DNA of 64,000 bases from Typha latifolia (taxonomy: Eukaryota > Streptophyta > Magnoliopsida > Poales > Typhaceae). A program made the translations under genes and the position numbers. The notes under the pieces were generated by a model. It had not been told where the DNA came from, ran no database searches, and saw nothing but the letters and a program-made list of their open reading frames with translations. The stretch covers positions 7,502,001 to 7,566,000 of the forward strand of contig CM034099.1 of assembly GCA_019914945.1 (NCBI GenBank). Direction: 5' to 3'. Below are positions 27,101-37,000 of the stretch, one piece after another (position 1 is the first letter of the stretch; each line of letters opens with the position of its first letter).

Positions 27101-28300
27101 TGAATGAGGCTTGATAATAGGCTCATTTCAAGCTCGGGCTCGGCTCAAGTTGAGCTGAGCCGAGCCTGAGCCCAATTCTAAGGCTCGAAATTCATTTTGA
27201 GCTGAGCCTGAGTCGGATCCGGCTCACTCAGGCTCGGCTCGTTTATACCCCTAGTGATTGGGAATCACCTCCGTTGCTCTTCACCTTTCGAATTATTTCA
27301 CGACAATGATATATGATCGATCACTGCATTATGTAATATGTTAGACATGTTGATGCCCCTGAATTTAAACTTCACTAAAACAAATAAAAAGAAATCATGT
27401 GGTTAGAATCATACTTTCATGAAAGTCTAAGATTCTTACTTCGATCTTTTATTGCTTTTTTTGCATTATTTCTATCTTGCTTCTCTAGAGCATTGTCATA
27501 TGATTCTTGTCATTATTCTAGATTTATAAATTTAACCTGGCGTAAGTGATAATTTGCTGCTTTTGTCAGCTTTTTCTCATCAGCCATGAGTTTGATTTTC
27601 TTGTAGGATGAATGGCAAGCCTTTAAAGGGTACAGTATGGATTGGAAGGATATAGTTTTTACAGCACGAACGGCATCTACTTCTGCATTTAAAAACGAGT
27701 TGAATGTATTCATGACAAGTGAAAATTCTGGAGATTCAAAAGAGTTAAAACCAAGTTTGAGGCTAATTGGCAGCCCATTTCGGAGATCATGCACCATAAT
27801 CATGGCGGATTCGATTGTCGCTCAGGTAATGTACTCATTGCAGTTACTTGATTTCAGTTCCTTCATGTGAGATATGACTAACAATTAGGATTCATATATT
27901 TGAATTGTAGCATACAAGAAACACATGATTGAAAGAACTACTGTTATTCATAAATTCATTGACCTGTTTAATTTCAGCTTATCACTTTCTTCATTTTATA
28001 TCTGATAAGGATAAATATTTGAAACAGTTGGTCTAGAAAAAGAGGAAAAGTATCTAACTACATATTCTTTTTATGCAGGCCAACCTTTTGTACAGACTCC
28101 ACAAAGTTATATATTCGAGGAATAAATTTCGATTTACTGTATATCCTGGAAGTGATCCTGTTCTTCTTATAGCTATGCTTGTGACCTTTTTGGGAGTTAA
28201 TGGACAAAGAGAGAAGGGGAATTGGTCTATTCAATTGTATAATAGATGTTACGCCAGTATTTTCTGTTGTCCTTATCTATGTATTGTTCTTCCTAAGTGA
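18136..28300 (+). CDS. LURP-one-related (LOR) protein
   Basis: Three exons: 18136-18363, 27607-27825 and 28079-28300 (TGA), 222 residues. Exon 1 ends DLTVHDARGELLYRIDGRG, then RRVRTLFDAAGDPLITIVHNK; exon 2 begins DEWQAFKGYSMDWKDIVFTA; exon 3 has FRFTVYPGSDPVLLIAMLV. This is the LURP1-related fold (tubby-like beta barrel), a plant family that includes pathogen-induced members; the biochemical role is not established. I chose the ATG at 18136 (MEMEEDATFPSADRI); the frame stays open upstream to 17980, so a longer N-terminus is possible. The last ~38 residues (VNGQREKGNWSIQ onward) do not look like the family and may be lineage-specific. Intron 1 is 9,243 bp and filled by nested transposons, yet both splice sites are intact and the frame is preserved. 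Confidence 0.88.
18795..19834 (+). repeat. 5' LTR of the copia element
   Basis: Shares long blocks with the interrupted 3' copy: GTTTGCTGCAG near 18830 and 24262, ATAACCCGAGA near 18897 and 24388, GAGAGGAAGAAAATCC near 19073 and 26199, and the end block TTATTTCA(T/C)GACAA. The primer-binding site follows at once. Left border uncertain by tens of bases. Confidence 0.75.
20720..21126 (+). repeat. Tandem triplication of the copia protease active-site segment
   Basis: Three consecutive copies at 20720-20860, 20861-20984 and 20985-21126, each starting AGTGTATTGATT and ending GAGTTGTGTTCATGG. Each spans the segment that encodes the protease catalytic D-S-G motif; only copy 1 still reads LDSG, copies 2 and 3 having a stop or a substitution there. 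Copy 2 has a ~17-bp deletion. Confidence 0.88.
24550..26174. mobile_element. Probable solo LTR (Ty3-gypsy type) inside the copia 3' LTR
   Basis: A 1,625-bp insertion relative to the 5' LTR of the host copia element. It starts TGCAACAACCC and ends GAGTCATGACA, which fits the TG...CA ends and the inverted GTCATGAC / (C)ACAACCC type of plant gypsy LTRs. A TATA-like TCTATAAAAG lies at about 24739. Flanks AGCCA and (G)AGCAT give only an imperfect 5-bp target-site duplication. No internal coding region, hence solo LTR. Confidence 0.6.
26494..27253. mobile_element. Non-autonomous hAT element 1 (760 bp)
   Basis: Flanked by a perfect 8-bp target-site duplication GTGATTGG (26486-26493 and 27254-27261), the hAT length. 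The uninterrupted 5' LTR has the matching site (GTGGTTGG, near 19784). Ends are TAGGGCTAT and, on the other strand, TAGGGGTAT. Subterminal regions are long inverted clusters of GAGCCGAGCC-type words. The interior (about 26700-27060) is GC-rich and codon-like, with an internal near-duplication of a CTCGTCCTCCTTCG block; it may be captured host sequence, but no gene is recognised. No transposase. Confidence 0.88.
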
Positions 28301-29433
28301 AATGGCAATGGCATTGCATTGCACTTTCAGAGATTCACATTTCACCATGATTGATGATGCTTCTCAGGGATTTTAATTCTTTGCAAGTCCTTCTCATGGA
28401 TTTCATATACATTTATCTACTTTCAACTCATTAGGAAAACTTATCTCTCGTAAATGGAGACATGCAAGTAAATAGATCATAGTTATTTGCAGATCCAGAG
28501 GACCCTATATTTTGTGTTATCATTTTTTTATGTTGTGATTAAATTCTTCATTATGTTGGATGTGAAATCTTAATGTAGCAAACAAAGTTAAAAAGGAGAA
28601 ATGTTACAAATCCATAGTCAATTCTTATGAATTTTGGCTGCAATTGATTACACAGCAAGAGTTCATAAATCTAAAATAGGGATATATGTGTGGGATTACC
28701 CTATTCACAAATGAGAGGGAATGATCAAATGTTAGGATTATATTTCATCTTCTAAGAGTATATTTAGAGCTAAATGCAGAATAACTAATTTAAAAAGTCA
28801 AAAGGGGCAGTCCGAACGGTTAAAGAGGCTCATATTATATAAATGTTTTTACGCTTACAAACATTATTTAGTACATCGTAGAAGTATATACTCATATAAG
28901 TACTTTAATTCCACAGTTTGGGCCTAAAATTTTCAACCCTTATGTTGTGTCAAAAAGTTGTATTTGACATAACACTAATCATCTTCTCTCAAGTTAGAGA
29001 ATGCTAAGATAGTTAAAGATGCTTATATTGTATGAATATTTTTAGATTTAAATTTTGGCGTTACTAAGTTTTTTTTTTTTTTGGTACCAGTTTACTTGTG
29101 ACATTACTTCTCTCTAAAAAAAACACTTACATATGAATATATATAATTGGATTTGCTAAAGTCAGCTAAGGAGAGTCTAGATTTTCTTTTACTATTTAAG
29201 TTTGCCACTTATCTTTTTATGCATTTAATCTAACTTAGCCTGTCTAGCTATTAAAGACCACTTTAGTAAAGACCTATCTGGTTCCCTTCAGGGATCTCTG
29301 TTGTACTTTGCTTTATAAATAATATTTTATGTGATATACTTCCAAATAACTACAGATTATATGAATTTTATTTCAACTCCATTACTTTCCAAATAGTAGA
29401 ATTCATCTCTAAATAAATGAACTGTATTTTATT
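28301..29433. other. Intergenic and 3' flank of LOR gene
   Basis: AT-rich, no gene or repeat recognised beyond short A/T runs. Confidence 0.45.
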
Positions 29434-30795
29434 TAGGGGTGGCAAATTTTAACCTGACCCGATAACTCGACACGATAACCCGACTCTTAATCGGGTTTGG
29501 GTTTAGTATAATCGGGTTCGGGTCATAAACTTGTCAACCCGTCTAACCCGTTTAATAATTGGGTCATGTTCGGGTTTATATAGGTGACCCGTTTTGACCC
29601 ATATGACCCGTTTAAGTATATGGGTTGGGTCGGATCGGGTCGGGTCAACCCACCAAATTGCTAACCCGCAACCCATATATACATAAGGTAAAGTCAAAAA
29701 CCTAAATCACACTCTCATTCTCTCCACTCTCTAGTCTCCACCCTCCGGCCGCAGCCGCCTCATCTCACCAAAAGGGGAAAAACACTTCGTCACGCCTCCT
29801 CTCTCTCCGAACGCCGTCTGTCGCCTGCCGCCGTGACCGAGGTAGACATAGTGGTCATGGTAGGCGGTGATGATGGCGTTAGATAACAAATTTAGTGATA
29901 GCGACCTCCGTGTGAACTTCAACGGCCTCCTGGCCGTCATAGACGTGGTAGAAGCCACGGATGAGCTTCGCCTTGTATAGGGAATCGACGGCGATCTCCA
30001 TGCGACACATGGTGGACATGGTTTGGAAGGAGAGGAGCTCGGAGGAGGTCGTGTCGACGGAGCAAGAGAGGGGATTGATCCGGTTGCCGGTGAAAGGGAT
30101 GCTCGTCTCAGTTGTTAGGGTTTTGTCACCGAAAGCGGAGGAGAAGCCATGAGGAGTGACGGAGAGGAAGCGGATGGAGGAGGTGGAAGAAGAAGAGAGG
30201 CGACGGAGGAACGCCATGGCCGTAGTCTCCTGTAAAATAGGAAGGCGGAGGAGGAAGAAGAGCAAGTATTTTATTATTATTATTTTTTTTTAAAAAAATT
30301 TAGGAAGAAAGAGCCAGTAGAGGAAATGTTAATACTTTGGTGGGAATGTGACACATGTTTGGCCTGAGGAGATGAACATATATGGATTCGTATTGTAATT
30401 TTAATTATGTATGAGTTTTGAGTGGTAATAAGCTATTTTATATGTATAATACATTATAAATCAGAAAATATTAAATTTTATATAAGATTTATATTAAACG
30501 GGTCGGGTTAACGTGTCAGGTTAACACGACCTGTTTAAATATACGGGTTAGACGGGTCGTGTTAGCGTGTTGTGTTAACCCGATTCATTTATTAAATAGG
30601 TTAGGTGGGTCGGGTCGTGTTACCCGTTTATTAATCGGGTCATGTTCGTGTTACCCGTTTATTAATCGGGTCGTGTTCGTGTTTACCAAATGCAACCCGT
30701 TTACTAATCGGGTCGTGTTCGTGCCAAGTTAAAGTTGACCCAATCCGAATTTGACCCGACCGAACCCGCTTAACCCGACCAGATTGTCACCCCTA
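29434..30795. mobile_element. Non-autonomous hAT element 2 carrying a host gene fragment (Pack-type, 1,362 bp)
   Basis: Ends TAGGGGTGGCAA and, on the other strand, TAGGGGTGACAA. Flanks ATTTTATT (29426-29433) and ATTCTATT (30796-30803) form an 8-bp target-site duplication with one mismatch. Subterminal regions are packed with GGGTCGGGT / AACCCG words in both orientations. The interior is GC-rich and contains a PDH E1-alpha fragment on the minus strand. It ends about 300 bp before the Rab21 start codon. No transposase. Confidence 0.9.
29826..30218 (-). pseudogene. Captured 5' fragment of mitochondrial pyruvate dehydrogenase E1-alpha
   Basis: From an ATG at 30218 the minus strand reads MAFLRRLSSSSTSSIRFLS (a mitochondrial presequence-like Ser/Arg-rich start), then ETSIPFTGN, SSELLSFQTM, RRMEIAADSLYKAKLIRG-like sequence (here CRMEIAVDSLYKAKLIRG), YDGQEAV and AITK. 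A frameshift near 29885 leads into a second frame with NAIITAYHDHYVYLGHGG. These are the first ~120 residues of plant PDH E1-alpha (thiamine-diphosphate-dependent decarboxylase of the mitochondrial complex). Nearly 400 bp are without a clear intron. The catalytic core is missing, so no enzyme could be made. It lies wholly inside the hAT ends. Confidence 0.9.
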
Positions 30796-30831
30796 ATTCT
30801 ATTTAAATAGTGCAAGGTGGAAATCTATGGG

Positions 30832-30839
30832 GATATATA
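30832..30839 (+). promoter_or_regulatory. Possible TATA box of the Rab21-type gene
   Basis: TATATATA about 260 bp before the ATG and only 37 bp after the end of the hAT element. Position and composition only; no transcript data. Confidence 0.35.
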
Positions 30840-31095
30840 TAACGATAGTACTGCGGAACTCGGCGTCTTACTGGTAGAATCCGTCTATAAACATTGCCGA
30901 CTTTTCTGGAGATTAACTATTTAATCCTTCCTTAGTTTTTTACTCTACTACGTTTACGTCCACGTTTTTCGTTTTGCACCCTAACCGAAGGGGACGATCC
31001 CAATCGCTTCCTCCGTTCGAAGACCTCTCGGCTTTCGATCTCGAGTCGTTTCCTTCGCATCGCTCTTTTTTTCGCGCGGAAGAAAACCCTAAAAG

Positions 31096-34000
31096 ATGAG
31101 CTCGAAACCTCCCAATATCACCTTCAAGCTCGTCCTCCTAGGCGACGGTAATCTTCAAATTTTGTTTCAATTATGTAGGATCGATTAGTTGTCTATTCTT
31201 TCCTTTGATTCTGTTAGTCTCTGGCTTAAATTGGCTGTGGAAATGCTAAATTAGACTAATTTCATTGGGAATGCCATTTAAGGTTGGTGTTTGCTTGGTT
31301 GGAGTAATTTACAAATCTTGGGTTCCGAGGTGGTAATTTTTTCTGATATTATATGCGTGATTTGGGTTCTATATTGTGATCAAGCAACGCTGGCTCTATG
31401 CTGAAGCTGATTTGAACAATATCCATTTTCATCTGACGGTAAAGAGAAATGAAAATGACATCTAAGATAAACATAAAAATGATGATTCTTTATATAGGTT
31501 TGGGAATGGGCTTCTGGGTTATTAAATTTACATGGTTTAGCAGCTCTAGATAAGAAAGCTTATCACTGGTAGGAGATATTGAGTAGGAGGCCTATTGATC
31601 GTGCCATTTCTGTGATATTACATTAGCTCAAAACAAGATTTCAAAAGACTGTAGACAGCAAAAGGGTTGATAAGGAACTGCATACCACATAGGTTATAGA
31701 AAACGTTAAGGTGGATTTAGATGGCCCCAGATAACACTTAAGCAAGTCTGCCTATGTGGCCAAGTTGGTTTTTTTTAGAACAGTGGCTTGCAGTGTGCTA
31801 GATCTGGTAGATTGAGCACAATAATTTGTCTTGCTGAAGAGCTATGCTCCAGCATGCAAAGTGTTTAATGAAGAAAACAAAACACTTGATAACAAAAAAT
31901 ATTATATTAGTCATGGGAGCTTCATATCTAGATTTGGAAGTAGAATTGACAAGAATATTCAATGCCTCTTCTTGTAAATAATTCATGTCCAGCCTAAATT
32001 GGTGGATATGTCAGATAGTATGGGATTACTAATTACTTATTTTGGGCAGCCAATGGTCAACTGAAAATCTTTTGGTTTGAAAATTCATTCTAGATGGAGA
32101 TTTCTTTATCAGATCCACAAATTGATTACAAGTCAATCTCGGTTGTAGCACAAAGATGTGTGATTTGAGAACTTTAAGTAGAGACAGAAGTTAGAGAGTC
32201 ATACTTCATACATACTTTTGTTTGCTGACAAGTCACATACAGAGCTGATGTAAAATGTTAGTAAGAAATCAGAGAGACATGGATGGCACAAATATGTCTA
32301 GCTTGAAAGCACTATAGAGTATAGAGTGTAGAGAGACAAGTAATTACTTAATCTTGATGGGCAGTTAGCTGATCCTTATGGATGAACTTACTAGATTAAT
32401 TATTAGATTCCGTGGTGTATTTGTTTTGGTAGTTATACTACTAGATAGGACAAAATGAACTCGAACTCTAAGTAAGAACTTGAAAGACGACACTAAACTG
32501 TAAACAATAATATTTTAATAATGAGTAGAACAAAGATCTGATCCGGACAATGAATGTTTGCTATGAGACGGAGAAGAATTATTGGTTATTCTTGATGATC
32601 AAGAAAATAATAAAGCAAAACAAAAGGAGTTCCTATCTTAGTTCAATTGTTCAAGTGATCATTGAATAATGTTGCACCAGGAAGTAGAGTAGTTTAATCA
32701 AAAGAAGAAAGTGTTTCTAATTATGGTATATATGGCCCAGTTCTTTATAAAGTAGAAGGATAGTTTTGCAGGGTATCTTTAGAACAAATCTGGCATTAAT
32801 GGGTCAAGATTCATGCAATTTGGAAAAAGCTCTATTTAGAGAATAAGTGTAGTAGGATGATATTGTTGGGTAGATTGCTGGTGCTGAGACATGCACCAGT
32901 GGAGAACAAGATGGAGAAAGTTTGTTCGACCAACCTTGATCTTCACTAGCTGATGTGATGCATATCATCCTTCACATATTTCCCCTGAGTGTTTAGACAA
33001 GTCCCCATAGGAGAAGTAAAGTTGGCCTGCGCATCTCTTTGTTTCTTTCTATTATCCTCCTCCTCTTCTAGCTAATGTCCCCATTGGTTATTACTGTATT
33101 GTTCAGACTTTAGAGGATCTCCTTTCCCATGCCCAAGCTTTTCTCTCTTCCTGTTTTTGTATATCCCATCAACCACCAAAGCAATTCTAGTAGGAACATC
33201 GCTAGAACTTTTGACCAACACTTTTAATCTAGTAAATGTATAATTGATCTTTTGTTTGTCCTCTCATCAAAACTGTTATCAAAACCCCAAAGTGATCAAC
33301 CAATTTGGTAAAGTGAGAGTAATTCCAACAATGGCGAGGAATTCCAATACATTTAATCCAAATATGATCTTGTCTACCCAATGCTCTCTACTCCATGGCA
33401 TGAATTAAAGAGCTGCAACTCCCTAATCTATCTCATTCATCCTTCTACTTCCTCTATCATTTATATTTTGGGAAATCTATCAAGAATTCATTCTCAGAGA
33501 TCTGTCTCATCCTCCGGTCCTTGTTCCATGGCCATATACTGCCAAAGCCAGTTCCAGATTTTGCTATGCAATTCTTCCCCTTTTAACTACCACAATCATA
33601 CTCTTCTTCAAACTAAATTCGTTATTACACATAAAACAGACCACAAGTGTTCAAGAAAGGCTACGTACTGCACTATACTTAAGTGATTCACTTAAAGAGA
33701 CAATGTTCAATGCCTACACACTGAAACTTGATTAAGAAAAGAATAGAAATGACAATCATGAAAAGAATAAAATGTGATTGGTAAATGGAGTTTCAACTGA
33801 ATATAGACCAAACCAATTTAAAACCTATCCATAGGGCTGGCTGCTTGTTGATGTAAATTTTGGGTCAAACAACCATATTTCCTTCTATTTTCATTGTTTT
33901 TCTGATCTAAGTACAGAGTTTATGAACCGATTGTCTAGATTACTGCTGCGAGAGACCTTTCTGCTCTTTATTTTTCTACATGTCCTAGAAGTTAGAATAT

Positions 34001-37000
34001 TAGAACTCAGAAGTATTTTCTGGTGTTCTCACATAGCCTTCCCTTTGAAATGTTATAACTGCCTTGGTTTTCTTTTTTTTTTCCTTTCTGTTTTATTTCA
34101 GTTATCTACGTTTCTTGTGATCCTTTTGTCATTTTCCTTTTTTCTTGTAGTTGTGGGTTATACCCTTTCTTTTATGTCATCTATTTGTCATAGAATATTC
34201 TTTCATTTCTTCTTGGAGTGAATAGTATGCTTTGTGATAATGCTTGGTATTTGTTTCCTGTAGGGCGAGTAGGAAAAACCTCTCTTGTGTTGAGATATGT
34301 GACTAATGCTTTCTCTGAGAAACAAGAAGCTACAATCCAAGCTTCCTATTTAACAAAGCGTCTTGTTATTGAAGGTGTGCCTATTACCTTGTCTATATGG
34401 GTGCGTTATCTCCTCTTTCAATCTTCTAAATTTGTACAGATTAATTTCCGAAGAACCTTCTTACTCTAAATCTGGGAAATCGGAACCATTTTTTTTAAAT
34501 TTCCTGTGGAAATAAGATGATTTGTCATAATGAATACTGGTTGATGTTGCACCTTACCTTCTTTAGAAGGACTCTACACGGTCATAGTCTTCTGTACGTA
34601 CTCATGGTGGATACAAATCCTTATTAGATAGACTAGAAGTCATTAACAATTTGTGTGCTTATTGTTTTGTACTTTTGCCTGACGTTATGTTTTTGCAGCT
34701 TTTCTCTATATGACTTAGCAAAAGGTTTGCACTTAGACTGTTCCCTTCTCAGAGATGGTGGACACTTCTAACAACAAATGAAAAGGGTAAGATAACTGAA
34801 GAAAGTATAACAAAGTCCAACTCCATAAGTAAATCTTTGGAAGATCTCGGTTAAACTAATCTAAAAGGAAAAGAGTTCCTGAAAAGAACTCAGGAACAAA
34901 CAGGAAGAAAGTAAACAGCAAAGGTACAGAAGAATAATAAAATGGCTAATTGCCTTATTGATACAAGATAATTCGTATTTATATCCAATTCCTGATTAGT
35001 TCATTACTGAAGATATTAATTTTTATCAATGTGTACAATTGGTTGGCGTATCACATTGACAGATCCTATACCAAATTAATTTCTCTTGATAAAGTTATGA
35101 AGGATGCTACAGCCTTTCCTTGTGAAGAAGTATCCGGAAAATGAAAGATATCTTGGTTCAATACTAACCAATGCATTCAGCCATGATAAGTTTTCCATTT
35201 ATCTTGAGACATTTGGGTTTTCTTTTGGTAGTGGATGAAGAGGATATGATAGATTTACTGAACTCTATCATTTAATCATTAAAAGCTTCACATGCCTAAC
35301 CTAAGAGGATACTGGCTACTGGCTACTGGCTACTGGCTAGTCAAAAGAAGACAAGGACAAGCAGGAAACAAGTGAAAATGGAGAAAACAGTTTGAATTTA
35401 GTTTGACTATCTCCTCGTCCTAAATTACTTTTGAGAACTATGACATCACAGACAGTGGCTACTACCTTCCCTCCAAAATAATAATCTCAGGAAAAATCTC
35501 GGTCATAACAATCTCCGAATGACTAGAACTGTCATGATATGTTTGTGAGTAAGCATCCATGCACTTCAAGTAAAGATTAGATATCACTTTCATTATGATT
35601 TTCTTCTTGTATTAGTTGGCTTTTATGATGTTAGAGAATCCTGTGCAAATTTCTGCTGCTTAGGGGACAATGATTTAGATGACACCAGCATGGTGCATGA
35701 GGTGGCAGGTCTGTACAGCACCATGGCCTGTCTTGCCAGCATGTCTTAGAGTGCTTTATTTCATGGTAGGCGCTGCCGGTGCTGTGGTACCATGCTGATG
35801 GTGAACTAATATGCTATGTGCCAAGTGGCAAGGCTGCCACAGAAAGTCATGGTTTAGAAATATATGCATCAGGGCATATGCCAGTAGCTGCGAGGCTAAA
35901 GTGTTTATGCATTGTTTGACAGAAAACCTGTTGGTACCTTCTGAAAGTTAGAGAATGTTTAGAATTGAGACTTAAAAGAATAGGATTGGAAAAATGTCCA
36001 GCTGACATAACTAGGATGACTAGACATCTTGCTACTTTACAGAATTACAGCTGCAGTTTGGAACCTTTTGCTGTTTCCAGTTAATGCTGATTGGAAAATA
36101 CTGGCTTAACTTAGTATAGTGGTTTTAAGCGAACTGAGTACATGCGTGCGATATAAAACAGTTGTGTTCAGGTCTTTATGATTTTCTTTATAGATCATCT
36201 TTATTGTTGTATAATAGATTGATAGCCGATCTTGGAACTGCATGTTTTGAAGTTCTACCCAAGACGGAATAGTAACGGCTAAAATTTAATGAAAACTAAG
36301 GCCACAACCAGCAAGATTTCTGGTTTTGACATTTATTTTGGACGACAATAGGCTAAAACCATTATTATTTTGGCCTAAAAGATTCAGTTTTTCTATGGGT
36401 AAAAACCGAAACTTCGAACTATACTTGGAATACTTGTTTGAAAGTTATCCTTATACATACCCATTGATGTCCTGATTTAATCATTTAATGGTTGTCAGAA
36501 TGAATTATTTGTAGTTAATTGCATGTGCTTTCATGGATAAGTTGCTCATAAAAGTTGTTGCTTGGATCTTAGCATTTTCTTATTTTCCTTATAGCTAAAT
36601 GACTCTAGGTTGTCATATAGTTGACTCAAACTTGAGTGTCTTTTCTATCATAGGATACTGCGGGACAGGAAAGGTTTCATGCACTGGGCCCTATATACTA
36701 CCGCGATGCTGATGGTCTGTATCTAACTTAGCCAACTCACATCCTTCTCATTGATGATGTTGCTGGACTCAGCACTTAATTTATGTATATGATGTTCGGT
36801 GATTATTGATATCCACTATCATTTCTTCTACTTGATGTCTGCAGCAGCTATATTAGTATATGACATAATGGACAATGATACATTTCTTCGCGTTACGAAG
36901 TGGGTCAAAGAGCTTCAACTAATGGCACCCAAGAATATGATTATGGCCATTGCCGCAAATAAAAGTGACTTGGTTAGATCAAAAAAGTTCAATGTTCAAG

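Larger units (their letters stand above)
18795..27305 (+). mobile_element. Degenerate Ty1-copia LTR retrotransposon in LOR intron 1
   Basis: Order of remnants: 5' LTR (about 18795-19834), primer-binding site TGGTATCAGAGCCA (19836-19849), gag (about 19920-20560), zinc knuckle CHNKGHWKMDC (about 20643) whose first Cys is replaced by Phe, protease WILDSGCTYY (about 20762), pre-integrase (21192-21593), integrase core HMDVSGPT (about 21620), reverse transcriptase (about 22690-23160, with YVDN in place of YVDD), RNase H (23685-24108), then a 3' LTR from about 24240 to 27305 that is split by two later insertions. Protease, integrase, RT, RNase H is the copia order. Stops and frameshifts occur throughout, so it is not autonomous. 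Outer borders are approximate; no clean target-site duplication was found. Confidence 0.9.
24240..27305 (+). repeat. 3' LTR of the copia element, split by two insertions
   Basis: LTR blocks lie at about 24240-24549, 26175-26493 and 27254-27305. The first gap is a gypsy-type solo LTR and the second a hAT element. The first block also has a local duplication of AGATGGAGAATTCGTTCGAA (near 24238 and 24329) absent from the 5' LTR. Confidence 0.78.
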
